From: Bacteroidales bacterium
GTDB lineage: Bacteria > Bacteroidota > Bacteroidia > Bacteroidales > WCHB1-69
Reading direction: 5' to 3'
Assembly (NCBI GenBank): GCA_017617445.1
Contig: JAFZWE010000003.1
Location: forward strand, 1 to 55,194
DNA: 55,194 nt
In this document: positions 42,781 through 51,238 of the stretch, one piece after another
Position numbering within the stretch: position 1 is the stretch's first letter
Layout: each line of letters opens with the position of its first letter
Notes under the pieces: generated by a model
What the model was told of the DNA's origin: nothing
The model's input: only the letters and a program-made list of their open reading frames with translations
Databases searched by the model: none
Position numbers and translations under genes: made by a program

Positions 42781-42790
42781 TCTCCTTTCT
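42781..42790 (-). promoter_or_regulatory. Shine-Dalgarno of the Tyr/His-rich lipoprotein
   Basis: AGAAAGGAGA on the minus strand ends 6 bp before ATG 42774. It is a near-perfect anti-16S match, unlike most genes in the window, which lack one. Confidence 0.6.
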
Positions 42791-42818
42791 AATTGATGTA
42801 AAGGTGATAAAATATTCG

Positions 42819-42826
42819 TATTTTTG
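42819..42826 (+). promoter_or_regulatory. -7 element for proS
   Basis: TATTTTTG, 56 bp before the proS ATG. The divergent element 42846-42853 overlaps the transcribed start region. Confidence 0.55.
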
Positions 42827-42845
42827 CAAACTGATTTTTAGACGA

Positions 42846-42853
42846 CAAAAATA
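42846..42853 (-). promoter_or_regulatory. -7 element for the lipoprotein trio
   Basis: TATTTTTG on the minus strand, 71 bp before ATG 42774. Confidence 0.5.
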
Positions 42854-42882
42854 ATAAAAAGTTCAAATAGAAAGGAAAAATA

Positions 42883-44358
42883 ATGGCAAAAAATTTCACT
42901 ACACGTGCGGAAAACTATTCACAGTGGTACAATGACATCGTTAAGAAGGCTGATTTAGCTGAAAATTCAGCAGTTAGAGGTTGCATGGTCATCAAGCCCT
43001 ACGGTTATGCAATTTGGGAAAAGATGCATGATGCCTTGGACAAAATGTTCAAAGAGACGGGGCACACCAACGCCTATTTCCCGTTGTTCATTCCGAAATC
43101 CTTCCTCAGCCGCGAGGCAGAACATGTAGAGGGTTTTGCCAAGGAGTGCGCTGTCATCACACACTACCGGCTGAAGAACGATCCGAACGGTGGCGGTGTG
43201 GTGGTGGATCCCGAAGCGAAACTGGAAGAAGAGCTGATTGTGCGTCCCACCTCTGAAACCATCATCTGGAGCACCTACAAAAACTGGATTCAGTCGTACC
43301 GTGACCTGCCGGTTCTATGCAACCAGTGGGCGAATGTTGTCCGTTGGGAGATGCGCACCCGCTTGTTTTTGCGCACGGCCGAATTTTTGTGGCAGGAAGG
43401 TCACACGGCCCATGCCACCGAGCAGGAAGCCCGAGAAGAGACTGCCAAGATGCTCAATGTCTATGCCGATTTTGCGGAAAAATACATGGCAATGCCCGTC
43501 ATGCGTGGCGTAAAATCTCCGAACGAGCGTTTTGCCGGCGCCATTGACACTTACTGCATTGAGGCTCTGATGCAGGATGGCAAGGCCCTTCAGGCCGGGA
43601 CCTCGCATTTCCTCGGGCAGAATTTTGCCAAAGCCTTTGACGTACAGTTCTTGAACAAAGAGAATAAGCTTGAATATGTATGGGCCACCTCATGGGGTGT
43701 TTCCACACGTCTCATCGGTGCACTGATCATGACCCACTCCGATGACAACGGGCTGGTGCTCCCCCCGAAGCTCGCTCCCATTCAGGTGGTCATCATTCCT
43801 ATTTATAAAAATGAAGAGCAGCTGAAACAGATTTCCGAGAAAGTGGAGGTTATTACGGAGAAGTTGAAAGCTCGTGGAATTTCCTTCAAATACGATGACG
43901 ATGACTCTCAGCGTTCCGGATGGAAGTTCAACGAATACGAGGTGAAAGGTGTGCCGGTGCGCGTGGCCATCGGTCCCCGTGACCTGGAAAACAACCAAGC
44001 TGAAATCGCCCGCCGAGACACCTTGGAAAAAGCCTCCTATTCCCTTGACAACATTGATGAAACCATTGAGAATCTGCTGGGTGAAATCCAAAACAATCTC
44101 TATAACCGCTCTTTGCAATTCCGTGACGCCAACATCCGCAAGGCGGATACGTGGGACGAGTTCGTATCGTTGTTGGACAATGAAGGCGGTTTTGTTTACG
44201 CCCATTGGGACGGGACGACTGAAACCGAAGAGAAAATCAAGGAGCTTGCAAAAGCGACAATCCGGTGCATTCCGTTTGACAACCCGTTGGAGGAGGGCAA
44301 GTGTATCCTTACTGGCAAGCCCTCCAAACAGCGCGTGCTATTTGCCAGAGCCTATTAA
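42883..44358 (+). CDS. proS: Prolyl-tRNA synthetase, archaeal/eukaryotic-like type
   Basis: A 491-aa class II aminoacyl-tRNA synthetase that charges tRNA-Pro. It is the shorter type without the editing domain inserted in bacterial-type Pro[37 protein letters not shown], motif 2 with [66 protein letters not shown], and motif 3 [25 protein letters not shown]. An anticodon-binding domain and a C-terminal zinc-ribbon-like extension follow, ending [11 protein letters not shown] 42883 fits. It is followed by a bidirectional terminator and the opposite-strand tRNA-Leu. Confidence 0.96.
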   Translation: MAKNFTTRAENYSQWYNDIVKKADLAENSAVRGCMVIKPYGYAIWEKMHDALDKMFKETGHTNAYFPLFIPKSFLSREAEHVEGFAKECAVITHYRLKNDPNGGGVVVDPEAKLEEELIVRPTSETIIWSTYKNWIQSYRDLPVLCNQWANVVRWEMRTRLFLRTAEFLWQEGHTAHATEQEAREETAKMLNVYADFAEKYMAMPVMRGVKSPNERFAGAIDTYCIEALMQDGKALQAGTSHFLGQNFAKAFDVQFLNKENKLEYVWATSWGVSTRLIGALIMTHSDDNGLVLPPKLAPIQVVIIPIYKNEEQLKQISEKVEVITEKLKARGISFKYDDDDSQRSGWKFNEYEVKGVPVRVAIGPRDLENNQAEIARRDTLEKASYSLDNIDETIENLLGEIQNNLYNRSLQFRDANIRKADTWDEFVSLLDNEGGFVYAHWDGTTETEEKIKELAKATIRCIPFDNPLEEGKCILTGKPSKQRVLFARAY

Positions 44359-44380
44359 GAGCCTTCTGGTCAGGCAAAAA

Positions 44381-44420
44381 GAAAACCCTCCGCAAACATC
44401 TGTTTATGGAGGGTTTTCTT
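44381..44420. terminator. Bidirectional terminator between proS and tRNA-Leu
   Basis: Stem GAAAACCCTCC (44381-44391) / GGAGGGTTTTC (44408-44418). It serves proS on plus; the preceding A-run (about 44376-44380) gives the T-run for tRNA-Leu on minus. Confidence 0.8.
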
Positions 44421-44422
44421 TG

Positions 44423-44506
44423 TACCCGGGGCCGGGATCGAACCGGCACGAGTGTTACCTCATCGGTTTTTGAGACCGACGCGTCTACCAATTCCGCCAC
44501 CTGGGC
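44423..44506 (-). tRNA. tRNA-Leu (anticodon CAA)
   Basis: An 84-nt class II cloverleaf on the minus strand: GCCCAGG..., D arm with GGTAGACGC, anticodon arm TCGGT-CTCAAAA-ACCGA (CAA), variable arm, T arm GCCGG-TTCGATC-CCGGC, CCCGGGT then A. The acceptor helix has one A-C mismatch (5th pair) and a G-T at the end. CCA is not encoded. Confidence 0.92.
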
Positions 44507-44525
44507 ATCGGTGATTTTGAGGGTG

Positions 44526-44533
44526 CAAAAATA
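44526..44533 (-). promoter_or_regulatory. -7 element for tRNA-Leu
   Basis: TATTTTTG on the minus strand, 19 bp before the tRNA 5' end. Confidence 0.55.
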
Positions 44534-44589
44534 CAACTTTTTTCAAATTGCACAACACTCTTATCCCGATTTTTCCAAAAATTGGAATT

Positions 44590-46470
44590 TTACATCAAAT
44601 CCACACTTCTGCTGATGAAATCGCTGAGCTTTTCCCCGGTCAGCAGATTCTGTGAAAGCATGGCCAAATCTATCAACTGACGCGTCATTTTATCCCTCTT
44701 CTCGTCGTCCTTCTCTTCCAGAATCCGCATCGCTAACGGATGATTCCCATTGACAATGAGGTTATAATGCTCAAAATTGCCGTACAAACCATTTTGTCCC
44801 GCCATTTTCTGCATTTCCGCATAACGGCGCATCCACTCATTTTGTGTAATCATCACCGGAAGTTCCTTTTCACTGAGGCTGGCCACCTCAATGCTGAACT
44901 TATCCTTATCCACACATTTTTCAAACTCCTCTTTCAAAGAGGTTTGCTCCTGGTCCGACAATTTTGAAGGGCTCAGTTCATCCTTTTCAATCAGTTTATC
45001 AATCACATCGGCATCCACTCGAACAAAGCGGCTTTTTTCAAGCTTGGGCTCAAGGAAATTGATGAAGTGGGTATCCAAGAAACCATCCATCAACAGAACA
45101 TCGTACCCTTTCTCCTTGGCCGCCTGGATATATACATGCTGAGCATCCTTGCTGTTGGCATACAAGTAAACCAGCGTGTCGCGTTTGTCTTTCTGCAAAG
45201 TCTCTATGGATGTCTTGTACTCTTCCAGAGTATAGTATTTCCCGTCTACATTCTTGAAAAGCATAAATTTGGAGGCACGGTCATAGAATTTTTCGTCGGT
45301 CAGGCAACCGTACTCAATGAACACTTTCAGGTCGTCCCACTTCTTTTCAAAATCCTCACGGTCGTTCTTGAACATTTCCTCCAGCTTGTCAGCCACTTTT
45401 TTGGTGATATGGGTGGAGATTTTTTTCACATTGGAGTCCGACTGCAGATAAGAGCGGGAGACATTCAGTGGAATATCGGGGGAATCAATCACCCCATGCA
45501 GCAGCATCATAAACTCTGGGATAACCCCCTCCAGCTGGTCTGTGATGAACACCTGATTGCAATAAAGCTGCACTTTGTTTTTCTGGATTTCCAACTGATT
45601 CCGCACTTTGGGGAAATAGAGTATTCCTGTCAGATTGAACGGGTAATCCACATTGAGATGAATTTGGAAAAGGGGCTCTTCAAAACTCATCGGGTAGAGC
45701 TCATGATAGAATTTCAAATAATCTTCCTGTTTGATTTCCGACGGAGACTGTTTCCACAAGGGCTGAGTATTATTAATAATTCGGGGAACTTTCACCTCGA
45801 TTTCCTTGGCGTCTTTATTGTCCTCGTCGCCGGCAGGTTTTTCAAAATGGCTTTCCTCTCCGCATTGGATGGGCACGGGAAGGAATCTACAATACTTGCG
45901 CAACAGTTCCACAATCTTTCCTTCATCCAGAAATTCCTCTGAATCTTCAGCGATGTGCAAAATGATATCCGTTCCCCTGTCTTCCTTTTCTGCCTCTGAC
46001 ATCTCATAGTCGGGAGATCCATTACAACTCCATTTCACAGCTTTTGCACCTGATTGATAGGATTTTGAAATAATATCCACCACAGAAGAGACCATGAATG
46101 AGGAGTAGAATCCCAGTCCGAAATGCCCGATCATATTGGCATCTTCCCCCTTATATTTCTCCAGAAACTCCTCTGCACCGGAAAAGGCAATCTGGTTGAT
46201 GTATTTGTCCACCTCTTCAGCGGTCATGCCGATTCCCCGGTCAGAAACGGTGATGGTTTTGGCTTCTTTGTCCACCTTCACCGTAATGGTCAGGTCTCCG
46301 AGGTCGCCTTCCACATTGCCTAATCCGGAAAGGGCTTTCAATTTCTGGGTGGCGTCCACCGCATTGGCAATCAACTCGCGGATAAAAATGTCATGTTCTG
46401 AGTACAAAAATTTTTTAATCACCGGGAAAATGTTCTCGGTTTGCACATTGATTTTTCCTTTATTCTGCAT
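44590..46470 (-). CDS. htpG: Molecular chaperone HtpG (Hsp90)
   Basis: A 626-aa cytoplasmic ATP-dependent chaperone. The N-terminal GHKL ATPase has SEHDIFIRELIANAVDA (Asn/Asp ATP site), VSDRGIGMTAEEV, IGHFGLGFYSSFMV and GTDIILHI. The middle domain has LPLN-type IPLNVSRSYLQSD, and the C-terminal dimerisation domain is complete. Some positions deviate from the canonical E. coli forms (ANAVDA for SNAADA), as is common in Bacteroidetes. The ATG at 46470 is clear. Its upstream region holds a candidate promoter overlapped by a palindrome. It lies 100 bp downstream of the O-antigen ligase stop and probably has independent regulation. Confidence 0.96.
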   Translation of the reverse strand: MQNKGKINVQTENIFPVIKKFLYSEHDIFIRELIANAVDATQKLKALSGLGNVEGDLGDLTITVKVDKEAKTITVSDRGIGMTAEEVDKYINQIAFSGAEEFLEKYKGEDANMIGHFGLGFYSSFMVSSVVDIISKSYQSGAKAVKWSCNGSPDYEMSEAEKEDRGTDIILHIAEDSEEFLDEGKIVELLRKYCRFLPVPIQCGEESHFEKPAGDEDNKDAKEIEVKVPRIINNTQPLWKQSPSEIKQEDYLKFYHELYPMSFEEPLFQIHLNVDYPFNLTGILYFPKVRNQLEIQKNKVQLYCNQVFITDQLEGVIPEFMMLLHGVIDSPDIPLNVSRSYLQSDSNVKKISTHITKKVADKLEEMFKNDREDFEKKWDDLKVFIEYGCLTDEKFYDRASKFMLFKNVDGKYYTLEEYKTSIETLQKDKRDTLVYLYANSKDAQHVYIQAAKEKGYDVLLMDGFLDTHFINFLEPKLEKSRFVRVDADVIDKLIEKDELSPSKLSDQEQTSLKEEFEKCVDKDKFSIEVASLSEKELPVMITQNEWMRRYAEMQKMAGQNGLYGNFEHYNLIVNGNHPLAMRILEEKDDEKRDKMTRQLIDLAMLSQNLLTGEKLSDFISRSVDLM

Positions 46471-46529
46471 ATTATAAACTTTTTAAATTGACAAAACCAT
46501 GCGCGGTTTGTGCGCGGGTCCCCAAGGTG

Positions 46530-46561
46530 CAAAACATGTGCCAATCGCAGCGACTGACAAA
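46530..46561 (-). promoter_or_regulatory. Candidate htpG promoter
   Basis: On the minus strand TTTG (46561-46558) and ATGTTTTG (46537-46530) are spaced 20 bp apart. The -7 box departs from TAnnTTTG at its first two bases. It lies 59 bp before the htpG ATG. Confidence 0.4.
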
Positions 46562-46567
46562 TTGTCA
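46555..46567. promoter_or_regulatory. Palindrome over the htpG -33 region
   Basis: TGACAA-A-TTGTCA is a perfect 13-bp inverted repeat that covers the -33 TTTG of the candidate htpG promoter and ends 3 bp before the end of the upstream ligase gene. It is positioned like an operator. It is not the CIRCE element. Confidence 0.4.
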
Positions 46568-46570
46568 CAC

Positions 46571-48106
46571 CTATTCTTCCCAAGTAGATCCAAAAAGGAA
46601 GAAAGAATTAAAGAAAAGGAAAAGATTGACCCCAGTTGTCGTTTCCAACGTATCCTCAAAAAACATGGACAGCACCAGCGACAACCAGAACAAAAAATAA
46701 AGCAGGGTTATTTTCCTGTTTTTTTCAAAAAATGGGAAAAAGAGCGTCACCAGGAAAGCCAATACCAAGGGGATTCCGCCCATCAAGGCAAAGGTCAAGA
46801 ACTGGTTATGCACCCCCATATCCCTTTTGAGGGGAGAGTTCATCTCATCCAACTTCTCATCAATCATCTGTTTGTTACAGGACAAGCCATACCCGGTCCA
46901 TGGCTTGTCGCAGACGGCCAGCCAACCGCATTTCCACAATTCATAGCGCTGGAGGAGAGAAGAGTTGCGGGTAGTGCCATCTTTTTTATACAGAACTATT
47001 GTAAAATAAGTCGGATAAAGCATTTTTTTCATGCCGAACTTTTGCAGATAGGCCACATTGGCGATGCTATCCTCCACCAGATGGATTTCCTGATCTGTAA
47101 GTGTGGCGAATCCTTCCGAGTCTTTTGTCAATCCCTTGGAATTCAAATATCTGACCAGCGTTTTTCGGATGCTGTCGTAGGGCACTGCGCTGCGTTTTGT
47201 CCAGTCTGCCCGCAATTCTTCCTCACAAACAAACAATCCGAGTTTATGGCCGTTCTCCACGATGGAGCCATCTGTATCGGGTGAGATATCATGCGTATAG
47301 GGGTGACCCAAAGCTGTTTTTTCCGGAAGATTCTGTTCAATAGATTCATCCACATGAAAATACTGATAAGTGACCACAGAAAAACTGACAGCAAACACCA
47401 CAAATAAAGTCCCACTGGCTATCAGCATTCCGTTCCGTACTTTTGTTTTCTGACTTTTAAACAAAAAATAGAAGAAGGAGACCATGGCAGCCACCACCAG
47501 CAGCAAAATCCCCGTTGAAACCTGAACAAAAAAAAGATACAGCAGGAGCCACACACACATCAGACCACACCCCACGCGCACAGGCCACGCATACTCTTCC
47601 GGTCGGACCACAAAGCGGGCACAAAAGAGAATCGCCAGCGTCACACAGATACTGAAGCGAATATGGGATATAAAAAGTCCTCCCTCACGCACATCCGAAA
47701 GTCCCTTGGCCTGCATGATAATGACACATAGTGCGGCACTCACCGCCACTGTAATGGAAAATGCCAGCAGGATAAACCTCTGCCATTTCACTTCCACTTT
47801 GGGAGTGGACGCCATCACGACAGGCAGATACAAAAACGGCGTTTTGGCCACCCATTCCTTCAAACTACCTGTCAAGTCACCCGTCCATAGGAGACCATAA
47901 GCGAAGAAAAAGAAGAAAAGCGCCATTACAAGAGCTGTCCTGTTCTGTTTCAACAGACTCCATTTTTCCCTCCAGTTCCATTCCAGCACCCAATTGGCCA
48001 CCAGCACGCCCCCCAGCACATTTGGTATCGCCTTGGAGGTCGGAATTGAGATGGCCAGCAGAATCAACGTGACCAGATAAATCAGTCGGTGGGTTTTGCC
48101 GAACAT
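46571..48106 (-). CDS. O-antigen ligase/polymerase family membrane protein
   Basis: A 511-aa inner-membrane protein with about 11-12 hydrophobic helices and one large periplasmic loop (about residues 245-400), the Wzy_C/WaaL layout. The loop ends with NSSLLQRYELWKCGW and PWTGYGLS, and is followed by GVHNQFLTFALMGGIPLVL, whose Arg and His are in the positions conserved for lipid-linked polysaccharide transfer. The family joins O-antigen to lipid A-core or polymerises it. It starts 9 bp after the ctpA stop. In T9SS bacteria such a ligase would attach A-LPS; whether this is that paralogue is inference. Confidence 0.85.
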   Translation of the reverse strand: MFGKTHRLIYLVTLILLAISIPTSKAIPNVLGGVLVANWVLEWNWREKWSLLKQNRTALVMALFFFFFAYGLLWTGDLTGSLKEWVAKTPFLYLPVVMASTPKVEVKWQRFILLAFSITVAVSAALCVIIMQAKGLSDVREGGLFISHIRFSICVTLAILFCARFVVRPEEYAWPVRVGCGLMCVWLLLYLFFVQVSTGILLLVVAAMVSFFYFLFKSQKTKVRNGMLIASGTLFVVFAVSFSVVTYQYFHVDESIEQNLPEKTALGHPYTHDISPDTDGSIVENGHKLGLFVCEEELRADWTKRSAVPYDSIRKTLVRYLNSKGLTKDSEGFATLTDQEIHLVEDSIANVAYLQKFGMKKMLYPTYFTIVLYKKDGTTRNSSLLQRYELWKCGWLAVCDKPWTGYGLSCNKQMIDEKLDEMNSPLKRDMGVHNQFLTFALMGGIPLVLAFLVTLFFPFFEKNRKITLLYFLFWLSLVLSMFFEDTLETTTGVNLFLFFNSFFLFGSTWEE

Positions 48107-48115
48107 CGGAAAAGA

Positions 48116-49774
48116 CTATTTTTTTAGGATGGAATGATAGCGGTTCTGGTCATGGAGGATCTCCTTTGCCACGCGGATTTCAGGATCCACTGACAACTGG
48201 TTGCTGATACGGCCTTTTTGATAGTAGTATCGCACTGCAATTTCGGAGGCCAAATACTCAGAGATTTCCTGCTTGTAAGTCTGCAGGTCAGATTCCTTTT
48301 CACGTTTCACCTGCTCCTCCATCTGTTGGAAAAGCGAGGCAATGCTGGAATAGTACTTTTCCTGTTCTGCTGTTTCCTTCAAATCCTGCAACACGATTTC
48401 CGTTTCCGTAGTGTAGTCGTAATTTTTATTTTTCAGAAAATCCAAAAATTCCGCATACAAGTCATTGTCGACTGTGAATTCTGTAGCAGGGGGAATCATG
48501 GTGTGCTCCGCATGGTACTGATTGGCAAAATCAAAAATCAGATTATTGATAACCAAAGCGGTAAGCACATTACTGGCATATAAATCTTCCGTAGTCACAT
48601 CGGGTTCCACGCCTCCTTTATCGTAAACGGTGCGGCCGTTTTTCGTCTTGAAAGCCACGGCGAGAGAATCCGGAATCACCTTATGGTTTTGAGTGGAGTC
48701 TTTGCTGAAGTAATCAATTTTCTGGACGCATCGCCCGGAAGGGATATAGTATTTTGACACCGTGATTTTCATGGAGGAGTTGAAGCTCAACGGGACGATA
48801 TTCTGCACAAGTCCTTTTCCAAAGCTTTTTTTCCCGACAATCACACCGCGGTCGAGGTCCTGAAAAGCGCCCGACACAATTTCAGAGGCAGAGGCACTGT
48901 ACTCGTTCACCAGGACCACAACGGGGATTTCCGTGTCGGTAGCGGCGGCGGAGGTTTCGAAAACGCGGTTCTGCGCAGGAATTTTACCTCTGGTTGAAAC
49001 GATATCCACTCCTTTATCCACAAAAATATTCATAATGTTCACAGCTTCATTCAGCAGGCCACCGCCATTATTGCGGAGGTCAAGAATCAGGGAGGTCATT
49101 CCCTGTTTTTTCAGTTCATTGAAGGCATTTTTCACCTCTGCACCCGCTTTTTCGGTAAACTGGTCCAGCTTGATATAGCCGACCTGTTCGTCCACCATTC
49201 CATAATAAGGGATATTCGGCAATTTGACTTCCTCCCGTTGGATGCTGAATGTCAGCTTTTTATTACGTGTGGGGCGGAGCACTTCCATCACCACAGTGGT
49301 GCCGGGTTGACCTTTCATCACCGCACTCACATCGGAAGAGCTTTTACCGACGGTGGACTTACCATCCACTTTGAGAATGATGTCCCCTGCGAGGAGGCCG
49401 GCCTTGTGGGCAGGGCAGTTCTCGTAGATTTCGGAAATCACCACCTTGTCGTCACGTTGTTGGATGAGAGCACCCACACCTCCGTACTGTCCGGAGGTCA
49501 TCATTTTTACATCTTCTATCTGGTTTTCTGTGTAATAGACGGTATAGGGGTCCAAACTTTGCAGCATGGCATCAATTGCGGTTCGTGTCAAATCCCCGGG
49601 AGTGATGTCATCGGCATACTTTTCATTGAGTTCCCGGAGCACGGACACGAAAATGTCCACATTTTTTGCGATTTCAAAATCATTTTGCGCCCGCAGGGGA
49701 AGGAGTGCGGGAAAGAGCAAAATCAAGAGGGCTTTGGAAGCCAGAACTAACAGTGATTTCTTCATTTTCATCAT
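48116..49774 (-). CDS. S41-family C-terminal processing protease
   Basis: A 552-aa exported serine protease. After a signal peptide (about 1-29, ending LRAQ) it has an N-terminal helical domain, a PDZ domain (about 95-165: YGGVGALIQQRDDKVVISEIYENCPAHKAGLLAGDIILKVDG), and the S41 core (YIKLDQF, LILDLRNNGGG, VVLVNEYSASASEI at 284-299 with the catalytic serine, GKKSFGKGLVQ with catalytic Lys320, and KYYIPSGR). Tail-specific proteases trim periplasmic proteins. Three nearby ATGs (49774, 49771, 49765) are possible; the first is given. It follows yidD by only 3 bp, so translation is probably coupled. Confidence 0.93.
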   Translation of the reverse strand: MMKMKKSLLVLASKALLILLFPALLPLRAQNDFEIAKNVDIFVSVLRELNEKYADDITPGDLTRTAIDAMLQSLDPYTVYYTENQIEDVKMMTSGQYGGVGALIQQRDDKVVISEIYENCPAHKAGLLAGDIILKVDGKSTVGKSSSDVSAVMKGQPGTTVVMEVLRPTRNKKLTFSIQREEVKLPNIPYYGMVDEQVGYIKLDQFTEKAGAEVKNAFNELKKQGMTSLILDLRNNGGGLLNEAVNIMNIFVDKGVDIVSTRGKIPAQNRVFETSAAATDTEIPVVVLVNEYSASASEIVSGAFQDLDRGVIVGKKSFGKGLVQNIVPLSFNSSMKITVSKYYIPSGRCVQKIDYFSKDSTQNHKVIPDSLAVAFKTKNGRTVYDKGGVEPDVTTEDLYASNVLTALVINNLIFDFANQYHAEHTMIPPATEFTVDNDLYAEFLDFLKNKNYDYTTETEIVLQDLKETAEQEKYYSSIASLFQQMEEQVKREKESDLQTYKQEISEYLASEIAVRYYYQKGRISNQLSVDPEIRVAKEILHDQNRYHSILKK

Positions 49775-49777
49775 AAA

Positions 49778-50020
49778 TTACGGGACAGGGTCATAGCCAC
49801 TTCCTCCCCAAGGATTGCAGGAAAGCACGCGTTTGATGGTGAGCCAGCTCCCTTTGAACGGCCCATGTTTTTTCAGGGCCTCAATGCCATAGACGGAACA
49901 AGTGGGGGTATAGCGGCAGGATCTTCCGATGAACGGAGAGAGTGTCCACTGATAAATCCTGATCAGGAAAATCAGGAAATAGGCCAGACCTTTTTTCAGA
50001 TAACAGTACAACTTTCTCAC
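49778..50020 (-). CDS. yidD: Membrane protein insertion efficiency factor YidD
   Basis: An 80-aa protein of the YidD (UPF0161, haemolytic-like) family that aids YidC-dependent membrane insertion. It has an amphipathic basic N-terminus, [30 protein letters not shown] and the end [14 protein letters not shown], covering the whole conserved domain. There is no ATG in the frame; the GTG at 50020 overlaps the rnpA stop by four bases (GTGA), a classic coupling arrangement, and defines the start. It sits between rnpA and ctpA, the same neighbourhood as in other bacteria where rnpA and yidD are paired. Confidence 0.93.
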   Translation of the reverse strand: MRKLYCYLKKGLAYFLIFLIRIYQWTLSPFIGRSCRYTPTCSVYGIEALKKHGPFKGSWLTIKRVLSCNPWGGSGYDPVP

Positions 50021-50442
50021 GGATTACTGCCTTGTTGTGATACCTTGCATAAACGCTCCAGTATCTCAATTATTTTATTTTCCACCAAATTATAGGGCAA
50101 AATCTCAGTGCCAACATACAGCAGCAGCAGCTGGAGCCGGGCCTGCTTATCCAGCGTCTGCGGATCCAATATCCGATGATGATGGTGGCGATAGGCTTCC
50201 CTGACGAGGCGTTTGATCCGATTGCGATCCACTGCATGCTTGAAATAGCGTTTGGGAACAGAAACAACTATTTGGTTCACAACATTTTCATCGTCAACAG
50301 GAAGAAAATCGTAAAAACACTTGAAGGGATAGCAGAAGAGTTTTTTCCGTTTCTGCAAAAGATTTTCGATTTGGAGTCGGGAACAGATCCGTTCTTTCTT
50401 CGAAAAAGTGAGGGGCTGGCGATTAACGCTTTCTGGTCGCAT
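50017..50442 (-). CDS. rnpA: Ribonuclease P protein component
   Basis: A 141-aa basic protein that assists the RNase P RNA in cleaving pre-tRNA 5' leaders. It shows [57 protein letters not shown] (the RNRxKR-RExxR RNA-binding motif) and a C-terminal helix. It is longer than the usual 110-120 aa, partly from a tail of about 15 residues ([11 protein letters not shown]) that overlaps yidD by 4 bp. It overlaps the hemD 3' end by 20 bp. The rpmH gene that usually precedes rnpA is absent here. Confidence 0.95.
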   Translation of the reverse strand: MRPESVNRQPLTFSKKERICSRLQIENLLQKRKKLFCYPFKCFYDFLPVDDENVVNQIVVSVPKRYFKHAVDRNRIKRLVREAYRHHHHRILDPQTLDKQARLQLLLLYVGTEILPYNLVENKIIEILERLCKVSQQGSNP

Positions 50443-51199
50443 ACTCTTTCAAGAAGGCGTCCATGGCGGCCGTGATGGAGGGGTATTCTTTGGTTGGAGC
50501 TTTCACATGAAGTTTGAAGCCCGACTCTTCAATGGCATGGGCAGCAGCCTCTCCCAAAGCCCCGAATGCCACCTCTTTCATCTCACTAATTTGTTGAAAA
50601 TCAGGATAATTTGACTTTAACGAAAACACACCAGACGGACTAAAGAAGACAATCATGTCATATTTATTGATATCCACCGAACTTTTGATATCCGCGGGAA
50701 CGGTTTTGAAAATCACAGCTTGTGTGAAAGAGATTTCATGTTCCTTGAAAAAATCGGCATATTGGGTACCCATAGAATCTGCGCCGCAGGGAATGAGATA
50801 CTTGTTTTCAGAATTTTTAAGAAAAAGGTCAAAGACCCCTTTGGGATTGTTGTTTTTGTTAAAAAAGATTTTCCTCTTGCGGAATTGGATATACTTCTGC
50901 AGATAGAAAGCCACCTGGTCTGTAGTGCAAAAATATTTCATTTTTTCAGGGAGTTCCACCCGGAGTTCCTTGACAAGGTTGAAAAAATAATCCACTGCAT
51001 TTCTGCTGGAAAAGACAATAGCATCATGATCCAAGATGGAGATATGGCTTTCCCTAAATTCTCGGGAGGAAATCCCTTCCATCTTAAAAAATTTGAAAAA
51101 ATCAATATTGATACTGTATTTTCGGGTCAAATCAGCATAAGGCGACTTGTCAAATTCAGCAGGGGCATTTTGGGAGATAAGAATATTTTTTACCTTCAT
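50423..51199 (-). CDS. hemD: Uroporphyrinogen-III synthase
   Basis: A 258-aa HemD-family protein, a weakly conserved family in which identity rests on overall pattern. It starts with an N-terminal strand KNILISQN, then DAIVFSSRNAVDYFFNL, YFCTTDQVAFYLQKYI, KYLIPCGADS, and FFSPSGVFSLKSNYPDF with VAFGALGEAAAHAIEESGFKLHVKAPTKEYPSITAAMDAF. HemD closes and inverts the linear tetrapyrrole to uroporphyrinogen III in heme/siroheme synthesis. The position upstream of rnpA and downstream of a DUF4271 gene is the usual Bacteroidetes order and supports the call. ATG 51199 is clear. Other heme genes are not in the window. Confidence 0.88.
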   Translation of the reverse strand: MKVKNILISQNAPAEFDKSPYADLTRKYSINIDFFKFFKMEGISSREFRESHISILDHDAIVFSSRNAVDYFFNLVKELRVELPEKMKYFCTTDQVAFYLQKYIQFRKRKIFFNKNNNPKGVFDLFLKNSENKYLIPCGADSMGTQYADFFKEHEISFTQAVIFKTVPADIKSSVDINKYDMIVFFSPSGVFSLKSNYPDFQQISEMKEVAFGALGEAAAHAIEESGFKLHVKAPTKEYPSITAAMDAFLKEYATRKR

Positions 51200-51238
51200 A
51201 ACCGCAGAACGTTTAATTAATCAACTTGAAACTCCCCC

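Noticed and set aside
46555-46567. CIRCE/HrcA operator at htpG
   Set aside because: CIRCE is TTAGCACTC-N9-GAGTGCTAA; the observed palindrome is different.
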